DNA of 64,000 bases from Peptostreptococcaceae bacterium. GTDB taxonomy: Bacteria > Bacillota > Clostridia > Peptostreptococcales > Peptostreptococcaceae. The notes below the pieces were generated by a model that was given only the letters and a program-made list of their open reading frames with translations, had not been told where the DNA came from and searched no databases. Numbering within the stretch: the stretch's first letter is position 1; every line of letters starts with the position of its first letter. The position numbers and the translations under genes were made by a program. The stretch lies in the NCBI GenBank assembly GCA_902363255.1, contig CABIZO010000003.1:372001-436000 (forward strand), given 5' to 3'. Shown here piece after piece: positions 17,846-26,333 of the stretch.

Positions 17846-17929
17846 AGATTTTTCTCCTTTATAAACATTTATAATATTACTACTTATTAAGTTTTCCATA
17901 TATCTTATAAATTATAAATATCTTAAAAT

Positions 17930-17990
17930 AAAAAATACCCTATATAGATAAACAAATACTTTCTTGTTATATCTGTATAGGGTATTTCCA
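17930..17990 (-). terminator. Terminator of dapG
   Basis: A long imperfect hairpin (arms about 17931-17952 and 17964-17987, both containing the ACCCTATA/TATAGGGT core) followed by Ts on the minus strand, just after the dapG stop. Confidence 0.8.
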
Positions 17991-18012
17991 TATATCTTAC
18001 TTTTATATATTA

Positions 18013-19218
18013 TTAATCAGCAAATTCATTATGAATAGCATGAACTGTTTCTATCATATCATCTTCTTTGACTAAACAAGTAAGACATGTATATGAGTCT
18101 GATGATTGTAAAAGAGCAATACCTGCCTTTGATAAAGCTCGAACAACTTTTGCAATAACACCAGGAGTTTCTGTCACTTTAGAACCAATTAAAGTTACTT
18201 TTGCACAATGTTTTCTAATATCATATTTTACACCATATTTTTGTAAAATTTCTTCTACTACATGAATATTATTTTCTTCTAATGCAAATGCCTTTTCTTC
18301 TGTGAAGAAGTTTATCATATCTAAATTTATATGTTTTTCTTCCATTTCATTTAATATTTTTGAGAACAATTCTTCAGATGATTTCACTTTAACTTGGGCA
18401 ATTTTATCCTTATGAGCTACTGCAGTCATAAATCTAGATTGAAAATCTTCATAATCACTTGCTAAGCCACGGCTTAAACCAATTCTAGTTCCTTTACATG
18501 TAGGATTTAAAGTATTCTTTATTTCTAAAATTATATCTCCATTTTTAGCTAATTCTACTGCTCTTGGATGAATAACTTTTGCTCCCTTTTCTGCCATTTG
18601 GAATACTTCTTCATAGTCACAGTAATCTAGTATTTTGGCAGATGGTTCTATTCTTGGATCAGCAGTCATTATTCCATCTACATCTGTGTAAATTTGTACA
18701 GTTTCGCTGCCTAAGGCTTTTCCTATGGCAACTGCAGATGTATCACTACCTCCTCTGCCTAAAGTTGTAATTTCTCCATCTTCTGTTGCACCTTGGAATC
18801 CTGCTACAACAACTACCTTACCTTCATCTAACTCTCTTTGTATTCTTGTTGGGTTTATTTCTTTTATTTTTGAATTTGAATAAACTTTAGTTGTTATTAT
18901 TCCTGCTTGCATCCCTGTTAGAAATATTGATGGTATTCCTCTTCCTTCTAACATGGAAGTTAATATTGTTCCGGATATTATTTCTCCACAAGACATTATT
19001 AAGTCAAGCTCTCGTTTTTTAGTTTTTTTGTTAACATTAGTACATAAATTTATTAGCGTATCAGTTGCATAGGGTTCTCCCTTTCTTCCCATTGCCGATA
19101 CAACAACTACTAAGTCATTCCCCATCTTTTTACATTTTTCTATTATGTTACATACCTCATTCATTTTTTCAATTGATGCTACTGATGTACCACCAAATTT
19201 TTGTACTAAAATCCCCAT
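18013..19218 (-). CDS. dapG: Aspartate kinase
   Basis: It phosphorylates aspartate, the first step to lysine, threonine, methionine and diaminopimelate. The 401 residues begin with the kinase motif VQKFGGTSVAS, carry GRGGSDTSAVAIG and the TDVDGIMTADPR stretch, and end with two ACT domains (about 265-401) that usually bind the feedback inhibitor. By position next to ymxH it corresponds to Bacillus dapG, the diaminopimelate-regulated isozyme active in sporulation and wall synthesis. The ribosome site is AGGAGG. It lies 9 bases after ymxH, in an operon. Confidence 0.94.
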   Translation of the reverse strand: MGILVQKFGGTSVASIEKMNEVCNIIEKCKKMGNDLVVVVSAMGRKGEPYATDTLINLCTNVNKKTKKRELDLIMSCGEIISGTILTSMLEGRGIPSIFLTGMQAGIITTKVYSNSKIKEINPTRIQRELDEGKVVVVAGFQGATEDGEITTLGRGGSDTSAVAIGKALGSETVQIYTDVDGIMTADPRIEPSAKILDYCDYEEVFQMAEKGAKVIHPRAVELAKNGDIILEIKNTLNPTCKGTRIGLSRGLASDYEDFQSRFMTAVAHKDKIAQVKVKSSEELFSKILNEMEEKHINLDMINFFTEEKAFALEENNIHVVEEILQKYGVKYDIRKHCAKVTLIGSKVTETPGVIAKVVRALSKAGIALLQSSDSYTCLTCLVKEDDMIETVHAIHNEFAD

Positions 19219-19227
19219 AATTGCCTC

Positions 19228-19473
19228 CTAATATATCCCTTCATATTCAATGATTATCATATCATTGCCAATTTTTTTTACATTCCTCCACGGAATTTCT
19301 AAATCTCCTCTATCTTTTCTTATACCAAAGAATCCTCTTTCTCTTGGTATGGAAAGCGCCAATATTTTACCTGTAGTTTCATCTATTATAATATCGCACT
19401 CACCAATTACTCCAAGCCTCTCCCCACTAACTAAGTTTACAATTTCTTTTCCAGCTAATTCAGATAAATTCAT
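19228..19473 (-). CDS. ymxH: YlmC/YmxH family PRC-barrel protein
   Basis: An 81-residue PRC-barrel-like protein (LAGKEIVNLVSGERLG, IPWRNVKKIG). The family is widespread in spore formers and is called sporulation-associated; its biochemical role is unknown. I start at the ATG at 19473, because GGGGTG lies 6 bases upstream and the GTG at 19482 is part of that ribosome site. A 24-codon frame ends one base before this ATG. Placed between an M16 peptidase gene and dapG exactly as in Bacillus. Confidence 0.9.
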   Translation of the reverse strand: MNLSELAGKEIVNLVSGERLGVIGECDIIIDETTGKILALSIPRERGFFGIRKDRGDLEIPWRNVKKIGNDMIIIEYEGIY

Positions 19474-19474
19474 A

Positions 19475-19549
19475 TTATTCACCCCGATAAATTAAAAATT
19501 CACTTTCTTCATGTCGTAAATCATATGCCTTCGTTACCGCTTTAGGCAT
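19475..19549 (-). CDS. Possible 24-codon leader ORF directly upstream of ymxH
   Basis: From ATG 19549 to TAA 19475 a short frame (starting MPKAVTKAYDL, ending IYRGE) fills the gap between the M16 peptidase gene and ymxH. Its stop is separated from the ymxH ATG by one base, and its last codons contain the ymxH ribosome site. It uses codons rare in this DNA (GCG, ACG, CGA, CGG). It may start two codons earlier at 19555. An 8-bp inverted repeat (ATATGCCT with AGGCATAT) covers its start. Its own ribosome site is weak, so translation is uncertain. Confidence 0.3.
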   Translation of the reverse strand: MPKAVTKAYDLRHEESEFLIYRGE

Positions 19550-19578
19550 ATCCATTACTCAAAATGCATTTTTTACAA

Positions 19579-20820
19579 TTATATCTGAACACCTTCTACG
19601 TTTTTTCCTACTATACATACTCCTAAGTTCTCTATATTAAATACTTTATTAATAATTGCTTTAACTTGTTCCATATTTACACTATTTATATGTTCAATAA
19701 TTTCATCTTCATCTTTTATTTTATTATTAAGCAATATGGATTCACCATTTGATAACATTTTTGAGCTAATGCTTTCTAAACTTAATATATAATTACCTTT
19801 CAACTGTTCTTTACTTTCTCTAAGCTCTTCTTCTGTAACATAGCTTTCTCTTATTTTCTTTATTTCTTCCATTATTAAATCATAAACTTCTTTTAAGTAT
19901 TCTTCACTTGTACTAGCAAATATGCCTAATTCTCCACATTTTTTATATAATGTTTGAGATGAGTATATAGAGTATACTAATCCTTTGTCTTCTCTTACAT
20001 TTTGGAAAAGTCTAGAACTTGTACTACCTCCAAATATGTTGTTTACAATTGATAAAGCATATGCTTCTTTCTCACTTTCCTCTGGAATAGCTTTTAAATT
20101 AATTGCTATATTAACCTGTTCACTATCTTTATTTTTAGTTACAAAACAAGAATGAAATTTAGCTTCATCTAGTTTAATATCTACTTCTTTTTCTTCCCAG
20201 TTAGCGAATTTTTCTTCTATTATCTTTACTGCCTTATCAAAATCAAAATTACCACAAATTGATATAACTGCATTGTTGGGAACATAATACTTATTATAAT
20301 AATTTAAAATATCTTTTCTTTTCATACTTTTGATAGTTTTTCTATTTCCAAGTATATTCATGCCAAGACCATCATTTTTATATACATTCTCTACAAGCAA
20401 ATCATAAGACAAATCTTCTAAAGAATCTTCATACATCTTTAACTCTTCTAATATTACAGCTCTTTCTTTGTTTATATCACTATCATTAAAAGTTGAATTT
20501 AATATCATATCACTTAATACATCTATACCTGTATTTATATGTTCATCTAAAAGATGAACGTAATAGCATGTACTTTCTTTATTTGTAAAAGCATTTATTT
20601 CTCCACCAATTTTATCTATATCTCTTGCTAAATCTTTTGCACTTCTATTTTTAGTACCTTTAAACAACATGTGCTCAATAAAATGAGACACACCACTTTC
20701 ATTAGGTGATTCTAATCTAGATCCAGTATTTATCCAAATCCCAAGAGACACGGATTTTAAATAAGGTATTTCTTCTCCCACAATAGTAAGCCCGTTTTTT
20801 AGGGTTTGACATTTATACAT
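19579..20820 (-). CDS. mlpA: M16-family zinc peptidase (MlpA/YmxG-like)
   Basis: A 413-residue processing-protease-like protein. The inverted zinc motif H-x-x-E-H is at H46, E49 and H50 (HFIEHMLFKGT), with the distal Glu in the following helix region. Two homologous halves give the family length of about 410. In B. subtilis the equivalent gene lies beside ymxH. The start is the ATG at 20820 with GGAGG 5 bases upstream; the TTG at 20832 overlaps that site. The substrate is unknown. Confidence 0.92.
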   Translation of the reverse strand: MYKCQTLKNGLTIVGEEIPYLKSVSLGIWINTGSRLESPNESGVSHFIEHMLFKGTKNRSAKDLARDIDKIGGEINAFTNKESTCYYVHLLDEHINTGIDVLSDMILNSTFNDSDINKERAVILEELKMYEDSLEDLSYDLLVENVYKNDGLGMNILGNRKTIKSMKRKDILNYYNKYYVPNNAVISICGNFDFDKAVKIIEEKFANWEEKEVDIKLDEAKFHSCFVTKNKDSEQVNIAINLKAIPEESEKEAYALSIVNNIFGGSTSSRLFQNVREDKGLVYSIYSSQTLYKKCGELGIFASTSEEYLKEVYDLIMEEIKKIRESYVTEEELRESKEQLKGNYILSLESISSKMLSNGESILLNNKIKDEDEIIEHINSVNMEQVKAIINKVFNIENLGVCIVGKNVEGVQI

Positions 20821-20914
20821 ATTGTCCTCCAAATTCTTTCACTACGTCAATTATATGTTTTAATTTTTATAAATTAAAAATTTTATAGTATTAATTATAA
20901 TTTAGTAGTTAAAT

Positions 20915-21664
20915 TTAATCAACAATAAACACGTCACTAAGTCTTCCTGGCTTTAAATTTTTATCTCTTATAATTTGAATAATATCATCCAAACATTTTG
21001 TTGTTGCATCTGTTGGATGCATTAAAACAATGCTTCCGTCTACAATGTTCTTATTTTTAACTCTTTCAATAATTTTTTCTGGATTGTCTCTATCTTGCCA
21101 ATCAATAGTATCTACATCCCACTTAAAACATATGTAATTTAAACTTTCTGCTGCTTTAACTGTGTTTGATCCAAAAGATCCTGCCGGCGCTTGAAAAAAT
21201 TTAGTTTCTTCACCAATGACATCATCAATTATTTTTTTCGAAGTGCTTATTTGAGTGTAGTTATCATCATAAGAAAGGTTAGCATAATCTAAATGTTTAT
21301 ATCCATGGTTCCCTATCTCATGTCCTTCTTTTTTAATCCTCAAAAGCAAGTCCTTTTTGTTTTCAGCCCACTTTCCTGTAACATTAAAGGTAATATGAAC
21401 ATTTTCTTTTTTTAAAGTTTCTAAAATAGATATTACATACTCATCTTCCCAACCCAGGTCTACGTTGCAAGTTAATGCAACATAGCCACTATTTTTTTTT
21501 GTTCCCTGGGTATATGGAGCTTTTGCTAAATCTAAAATGTTAATACTTGGTACTGACTCATTCCTCTTTAGTGTAAAAGTAATTCCACATACTATAAGCA
21601 AAATGATTAGAATAAAAATTAGTATTTTTTTCAGTTTACCTTTGTTTAGCACCATCATTATCAT
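20915..21664 (-). CDS. Polysaccharide deacetylase (YlxY/PdaB-like), membrane-anchored
   Basis: A 249-residue NodB-homology protein with an N-terminal hydrophobic anchor (about 12-30) that would place the catalytic domain outside the membrane. Motifs are the first-block Asp in CNVDLGWED, the metal His pair in NHGYKH, QAPAGSFG in place of the usual RxPYG, and a late MHP. The group differs from classic deacetylases in the first block (NVDxG rather than FDDG), as in YlxY and PdaB, which are linked to spore wall. Its place between pnp and mlpA matches Bacillus ylxY. The ribosome site is AGGAGG. Confidence 0.88.
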   Translation of the reverse strand: MIMMVLNKGKLKKILIFILIILLIVCGITFTLKRNESVPSINILDLAKAPYTQGTKKNSGYVALTCNVDLGWEDEYVISILETLKKENVHITFNVTGKWAENKKDLLLRIKKEGHEIGNHGYKHLDYANLSYDDNYTQISTSKKIIDDVIGEETKFFQAPAGSFGSNTVKAAESLNYICFKWDVDTIDWQDRDNPEKIIERVKNKNIVDGSIVLMHPTDATTKCLDDIIQIIRDKNLKPGRLSDVFIVD

Positions 21665-21794
21665 ATGGGTTTCCTCCTAATATGTACAAATTATTTCTTA
21701 TTTAAGTCTATTATTACAACTTGTAATTTATTCTTAGGAGTAGGACTTGTTATCTAAAAATTATTTTAACGACTAATTTTATAAAATAATTAAT

Positions 21795-21825
21795 AATAAA
21801 AAAAACGAGACTATGTCTCGTTCCC
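21795..21825 (-). terminator. Terminator of pnp
   Basis: Eight-bp stem (21804-21811 with 21815-21822) with a three-base loop, followed by eight Ts on the minus strand. Confidence 0.9.
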
Positions 21826-21844
21826 TTATTTTATAAATGGATTT

Positions 21845-23950
21845 TTATTTATTTTTTCTTTCTGGTCTAGGTAATAATACTTTTCTAGATACATTAACTC
21901 TACCTTTGTCATCTATTTCAGTAACCTTAACTTCTACTTCATCTCCAACTTTTAATACATCTTCAATTTTTTCAATTCTTTCGTGAGCTATATTTCCTAT
22001 ACGAAGTAATCCTTCTTTTCCTGGAAGTAATTCAACGAAAGCACCGAAGTTAACTATTCTTGTTACCTTACCTTTGTATATTTCATTTAACTCAACTTCT
22101 GCTACTATATCAGATATTTTTTGCTGAGCTAATCTTATCATGTCAATATCTATACCAGCTATAAATACTTCACCATCTTGTTCTATATCTATTTTAACAC
22201 CAGTCTCATCTATTATCTTAGTTATTACTTTACCACCAGCTCCGATAACGTCTCTTATTTTGTCTGGGTTGATTCTCATAGTAACTATTTTAGGTGCATA
22301 TTTAGATAATTCTTCATTTGGTTTATCTATACATTTTTTCATTTCATTTAAGATATGAAGTCTACCAACTCTAGCTTGAGCTAAAGCTCTTGTTAATACT
22401 TCTTCATCTATACCAGCTATTTTTATATCCATTTGTATAGCTGTTATACCTTTTTCAGTACCAGCAACTTTGAAGTCCATATCTCCTAAATGATCTTCCA
22501 TACCTTGTATATCTGAAAGTATAGCCATTTTTCCATCATGCTCTATAAGTCCCATTGCAATACCTGCAACCATATCTTTTAAAGGTACACCAGCATCTAA
22601 TAAAGATAATGTAGAACCACAAACAGAACCTTGAGATGTAGAACCATTTGAACTTAATACTTCAGAAACAAGTCTTATAGCATAAGGGAATTCTTCTTTT
22701 GAAGGTATTACTGGAAGTAATGCTCTTTCAGCTAAAGCTCCATGACCTATTTCTCTTCTTCCTGGTCCTCTTGATGGTCTAGCTTCACCAACAGAGTATG
22801 CAGGGAAGTTGTAGTGATGCATATATCTCTTATTTTCTTCTTCATCAAGTCCATCTAGTATTTGAACGTCACCTAAAGCTCCTAAAGTTGTAACTGTCAT
22901 TACTTGAGTTTGTCCTCTTGTGAATAATCCAGAACCATGAGCTCTTGGTATAAATCCATGATCACACCATATTGGTCTTATTTCATCAGTTTTTCTTGCA
23001 TCCGGTCTTCTACCTTCATGTACTATAGCTTTTCTAACTTCTTCTTTGATTATAGAATCTAAAGTAGCTAGTATATCATTTCCAAACTCTTCTAAAGTGT
23101 CTTCATCAAAGCTATTTATAGTTTGCTCCTTAACAGCGTCCATAGCTTCTTGTCTTTCAAGCTTTTCAACAACTCTAACTGCTTCTTTCATGCCTTCAGT
23201 AGCTATTTCTCTAACTTTGGCTTCTATTTCAGCATTTGGCTTAGTTTCTTCAAATTCCATTTTTTCTTTTCCAACTTCAGCTTGGATTTGTTCTATGAAT
23301 TCAACTATTTTTTTAATTTCTTCATGAGCTTTTAATATCGCTTCAAGCATTAATGACTCTGGTACTTCATCAGCTCCAGCTTCAACCATCATTACTGCTT
23401 CTTTAGTTCCTGATACTACTAAGTGTAGAGAACTTTTTTCTCTTTCTTCTGCTGTAGGGTTTACTACAAGCGCTCCATCTACTAATCCTATACAAACTGA
23501 TCCTGTTGGCCCATTGAACGGTATTTCTGATATTGATAAAGCAACTGATGAACCTATCATAGAAACTATATCAGGAGTACAGTCTTGATCTACTGATAAT
23601 ACTGTAGCAACTACTTGTACATCATTTCTGAAAGTTTTTGGGAATAAAGGTCTTATAGGTCTATCTATAAGTCTTGATGTAAGTATAGCCTTTTCTGACG
23701 GTTTACCTTCTCTTTTTAAGAATCCACCTGGTATTTTACCAACTGAATATAATTTTTCTTCATAATCAACACTTAGTGGGAAAAAGTCTACACCATCTCT
23801 TGGTTGCGCTGATTTTGATACGTTAACCATAACCATAGTCTCTCCGTATCTAAGTATTGCACTTCCGCTTGCAAGCTGTGCTATTTTCCCTATTTCAACA
23901 GAAAGTTCCCTTCCTGCTAAATCCATTGTAAAAATTTTATGTTCAAACAT
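21845..23950 (-). CDS. pnp: Polyribonucleotide nucleotidyltransferase (PNPase)
   Basis: PNPase degrades RNA 3' to 5' with phosphate, and can add tails in reverse. The 701 residues show two RNase PH-like halves (about 1-220 and 310-540, the second with RGQTQVMTVTTLG and GSTSQGSVCGSTLSL), a KH domain (about 555-615, IGAGGKVITKI) and an S1 domain (about 620-690, GKVTRIVNFGAFVELLPGKEGLL). Length is standard. An AGGAGGTAC ribosome site precedes the ATG. It usually follows rpsO; here degV lies between them. Confidence 0.97.
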   Translation of the reverse strand: MFEHKIFTMDLAGRELSVEIGKIAQLASGSAILRYGETMVMVNVSKSAQPRDGVDFFPLSVDYEEKLYSVGKIPGGFLKREGKPSEKAILTSRLIDRPIRPLFPKTFRNDVQVVATVLSVDQDCTPDIVSMIGSSVALSISEIPFNGPTGSVCIGLVDGALVVNPTAEEREKSSLHLVVSGTKEAVMMVEAGADEVPESLMLEAILKAHEEIKKIVEFIEQIQAEVGKEKMEFEETKPNAEIEAKVREIATEGMKEAVRVVEKLERQEAMDAVKEQTINSFDEDTLEEFGNDILATLDSIIKEEVRKAIVHEGRRPDARKTDEIRPIWCDHGFIPRAHGSGLFTRGQTQVMTVTTLGALGDVQILDGLDEEENKRYMHHYNFPAYSVGEARPSRGPGRREIGHGALAERALLPVIPSKEEFPYAIRLVSEVLSSNGSTSQGSVCGSTLSLLDAGVPLKDMVAGIAMGLIEHDGKMAILSDIQGMEDHLGDMDFKVAGTEKGITAIQMDIKIAGIDEEVLTRALAQARVGRLHILNEMKKCIDKPNEELSKYAPKIVTMRINPDKIRDVIGAGGKVITKIIDETGVKIDIEQDGEVFIAGIDIDMIRLAQQKISDIVAEVELNEIYKGKVTRIVNFGAFVELLPGKEGLLRIGNIAHERIEKIEDVLKVGDEVEVKVTEIDDKGRVNVSRKVLLPRPERKNK

Positions 23951-24083
23951 TAATGCTTGTACCTCCTCTTATACTGAAACCACTATTTCTTCTATGTACT
24001 ATATTAACAAAATTACTACTAATTAACAATATAATTATACAATGTAAAGAATTCGTGTTTTAGTATGTCTTCTTATTTATTAA

Positions 24084-24926
24084 CTAATTGGAAGAACTAA
24101 TTGCTAAAATTTCTGGCCCTGTGTGAGAACATATACAAGAACCACCTCTAGTAATAAATATTTTTTTCGCTTTTATTCTTTTAGCAACTTCTTCTTTAAG
24201 TTTTTCAAAATCGGCTTCATTGGAACCATATCCTATTGTAAGTATTTTAGATTCTAAATCTTGATCATTAGCTTCTAAAATCATGTCTACTAACTTAGAC
24301 GCAACTTGTTTAGCTCCTCTTACTTTTGTGACTATTTTGTTTTTACCATCTTCCATAGTGCATATAGGTTTTATATTCAACATATTCCCTACAAAAGATA
24401 CCACGCTCGGTAATCTTCCACTTTCTCTTAAATAATCTAATGTAAATGGTACGAAAAATAAATTGACACTTTCCCTAATATTCTCTAATTCTTTAACTAT
24501 TTCTTCAGCACTTAATTTACTTTCCTCTACTAGTTCACAAGCTTTAATTACATATTGTCCACTTCCTAATGATAAAAACAATGTATCAAAAATAAATATA
24601 TTTCCATTTACATCATTTTTTGCCATAACTGCACTTTGATATGTTCCTGAAGTTTGGGATGAACCTGTTAAACAAATAACATCATATCCTTCATTTACAT
24701 ACTTTTCGAATGCATCCTTAAATTGCACATAAGTAACTTGAGATGTTTTAGGTAAAGTTTCACTATTTTTTAATACATTATAAAATTCTTCTTTAGTAAA
24801 ATCTATACCATCTTTATATTCTTTACCATTTATATTAATAGTAAGCGGAATCATTTGTAAAAAGTCTTTTTCTCTTATCTCTTCAGGAATATCGCACATG
24901 CTGTCACATAGTATTTTAATCTTCAT
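24084..24926 (-). CDS. DegV family fatty acid-binding protein
   Basis: A 280-residue DegV-fold protein. The N-terminal lobe starts KILCDSMCDIP, with the fatty-acid pocket Ser/Thr in TSQVTY and TGSSQTSGTYQS, and the C-terminal lobe has IGYGSNEAD and HTGPEILAI. In Firmicutes such proteins (FakB type) bind fatty acids for phosphorylation by FakA; whether this one works with a FakA is not shown. I start at the ATG at 24926, with GAGGGGG 8 bases upstream. The ATG at 24959 lacks a ribosome site. It lies between rpsO and pnp. Confidence 0.9.
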   Translation of the reverse strand: MKIKILCDSMCDIPEEIREKDFLQMIPLTININGKEYKDGIDFTKEEFYNVLKNSETLPKTSQVTYVQFKDAFEKYVNEGYDVICLTGSSQTSGTYQSAVMAKNDVNGNIFIFDTLFLSLGSGQYVIKACELVEESKLSAEEIVKELENIRESVNLFFVPFTLDYLRESGRLPSVVSFVGNMLNIKPICTMEDGKNKIVTKVRGAKQVASKLVDMILEANDQDLESKILTIGYGSNEADFEKLKEEVAKRIKAKKIFITRGGSCICSHTGPEILAISSSN

Positions 24927-24969
24927 GGCTACTGCCCCCTCATAGAAATTAATATTCACCTTTTGTTAA

Positions 24970-25007
24970 TACAAAAAAAGCAGGTACTATAAGTATACCT
25001 GCTTTTT
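24970..25007 (-). terminator. Terminator of rpsO
   Basis: Perfect 12-bp stem (24975-24986 with 24996-25007) with a nine-base loop and a T-run on the minus strand, 16 bases after the rpsO stop. Confidence 0.9.
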
Positions 25008-25023
25008 AAATAAAGTAATAAGA

Positions 25024-25278
25024 TTATTTTCTTAATCCTAATTTAGCTATTAATGCTCTGTAACCTTCTAAGTCTTTTTCTTTTAAGTAAGCTAATAAGT
25101 TTCTTCTTCTACCAACCATTTTTAATAATCCTCTTCTTGAGTGGTGGTCTTTTTTGTGAACTTTTAAATGCTCATTTAATTCGTTTATTCTAGCTGTTAA
25201 TAAAGCTATTTGAACTTCTGGAGAACCAGTATCTCCTTCTTTTCTTCCGAATTCTCTTATTATTTCTGTTTTATTCAT
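25024..25278 (-). CDS. rpsO: 30S ribosomal protein S15
   Basis: S15 binds the central domain of 16S rRNA early in 30S assembly. The 84 residues include the conserved DTGSPEVQIALLTARINELNEH region (residues about 16-37) and the basic HHSRRGLLKMVGRRRNLL stretch. The start is the ATG at 25278 with GGAGGTAC 6 bases upstream; the longer frame to 25314 would run through a structured leader and is rejected. An inverted repeat in the leader may be an autoregulatory site. Confidence 0.97.
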   Translation of the reverse strand: MNKTEIIREFGRKEGDTGSPEVQIALLTARINELNEHLKVHKKDHHSRRGLLKMVGRRRNLLAYLKEKDLEGYRALIAKLGLRK

Positions 25279-25310
25279 TTGATGTACCTCCAAATATTTT
25301 AATATAATCG

Positions 25311-25355
25311 CCATTTACTAAGCATTGATTGGAGTATTCACATGCCGAGTAATGG
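25311..25355 (-). promoter_or_regulatory. Structured rpsO leader, candidate S15 autoregulatory element
   Basis: On the minus strand, 33 bases before the S15 start, CCATT/AATGG, ACT/AGT and GCAT/ATGC pair in series around a two-base internal loop and a single bulge, with an apical loop of about 16 bases. No U-tract follows, so it is not a terminator. S15 represses its own mRNA through varied leader structures in several bacteria; assignment to that role here is inference. Confidence 0.4.
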
Positions 25356-25379
25356 TTACTTTGATTATTTTATCACAAC

Positions 25380-26309
25380 TTAGTTACTTTTGCAAATATA
25401 CTTTTTATATATATAATTAGTATCCATCTTCAATTGTATTTTTAATTCGTTTAAATCCTTAAACTTCTTCTCATCTCTTATTCTTTCCAAAAACTCAAGT
25501 TTTATAGTTTTACCATAGATATCTTTATCAAATTGTAATATATTTGTTTCAACTGACATTTTTTCTCCGTTTACTGTAGGATTATATCCAATATTTGTAG
25601 CACCTACATATACTTCATCACCAATATATACCTTTGTAGCATATATACCTCTTTTAGGTATGATAAGATTATCTTTTAGTTTAATGTTTGCCGTTGGGAA
25701 TCCTATAGTTCTACCTAGTTTTTTTGCATGAATTACTATACCTTCAATTGTATAATTTCTTCCTAAATAGTTTTTTATTTCTCCAACTCTACCTGCATAA
25801 ATTAAATCTTTTACATGAGTACTACTTACTCTTATATTATTAATAACTACAGGTTCAACTACCTCTACATCAAATCCATATTTTTTACCTAATATCTTTA
25901 AGATTGGTGGAGTGCCTTCTCTATTTCTTGCAAAAGCAAAGTCATGTCCTATAATCAATTTCTTTGCTCCTAGTTTATTAACCAGTACTTCTTTTACAAA
26001 ATCTTCTGCTGATATCTCTGCCATATCTTTATTAAAAGGTATATCTATAACTACATCTATACCTAATAAGTTAAGTTTATTCATTTTTTCCATTTCTGTT
26101 ATTATTTCTCTAGGTACTATATTAGAAAAATAACTTACAGGACTATTTTTAAATGTAAAAACTATACTTGTTACATTTTCTTCTTTTGAATACTCAACAG
26201 CCTTTGCTATAAGAACTTCGTGTCCCTTATGTATACCGTCAAATTTACCTATAGTAACAACGCTTTTATCAAAACGTTCTACTTCTTTTAAAGAATTTAT
26301 AATAATCAT
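25380..26309 (-). CDS. ribF: Bifunctional riboflavin kinase/FAD synthetase
   Basis: RibF phosphorylates riboflavin to FMN and adenylates FMN to FAD. The N-terminal nucleotidyltransferase domain (about 10-180) has GKFDGIHKGHEVLI and the SSTHVKDLI motif. The C-terminal kinase domain (about 185-305) has GRTIGFPTANIKL. At 309 residues it has the usual length. It sits 24 bases after truB, as is common in Firmicutes. The ribosome site is GGGGAAAAG. Confidence 0.96.
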   Translation of the reverse strand: MIIINSLKEVERFDKSVVTIGKFDGIHKGHEVLIAKAVEYSKEENVTSIVFTFKNSPVSYFSNIVPREIITEMEKMNKLNLLGIDVVIDIPFNKDMAEISAEDFVKEVLVNKLGAKKLIIGHDFAFARNREGTPPILKILGKKYGFDVEVVEPVVINNIRVSSTHVKDLIYAGRVGEIKNYLGRNYTIEGIVIHAKKLGRTIGFPTANIKLKDNLIIPKRGIYATKVYIGDEVYVGATNIGYNPTVNGEKMSVETNILQFDKDIYGKTIKLEFLERIRDEKKFKDLNELKIQLKMDTNYIYKKYICKSN

Positions 26310-26333
26310 GTCTTTTCCCCACTGATATAATAA

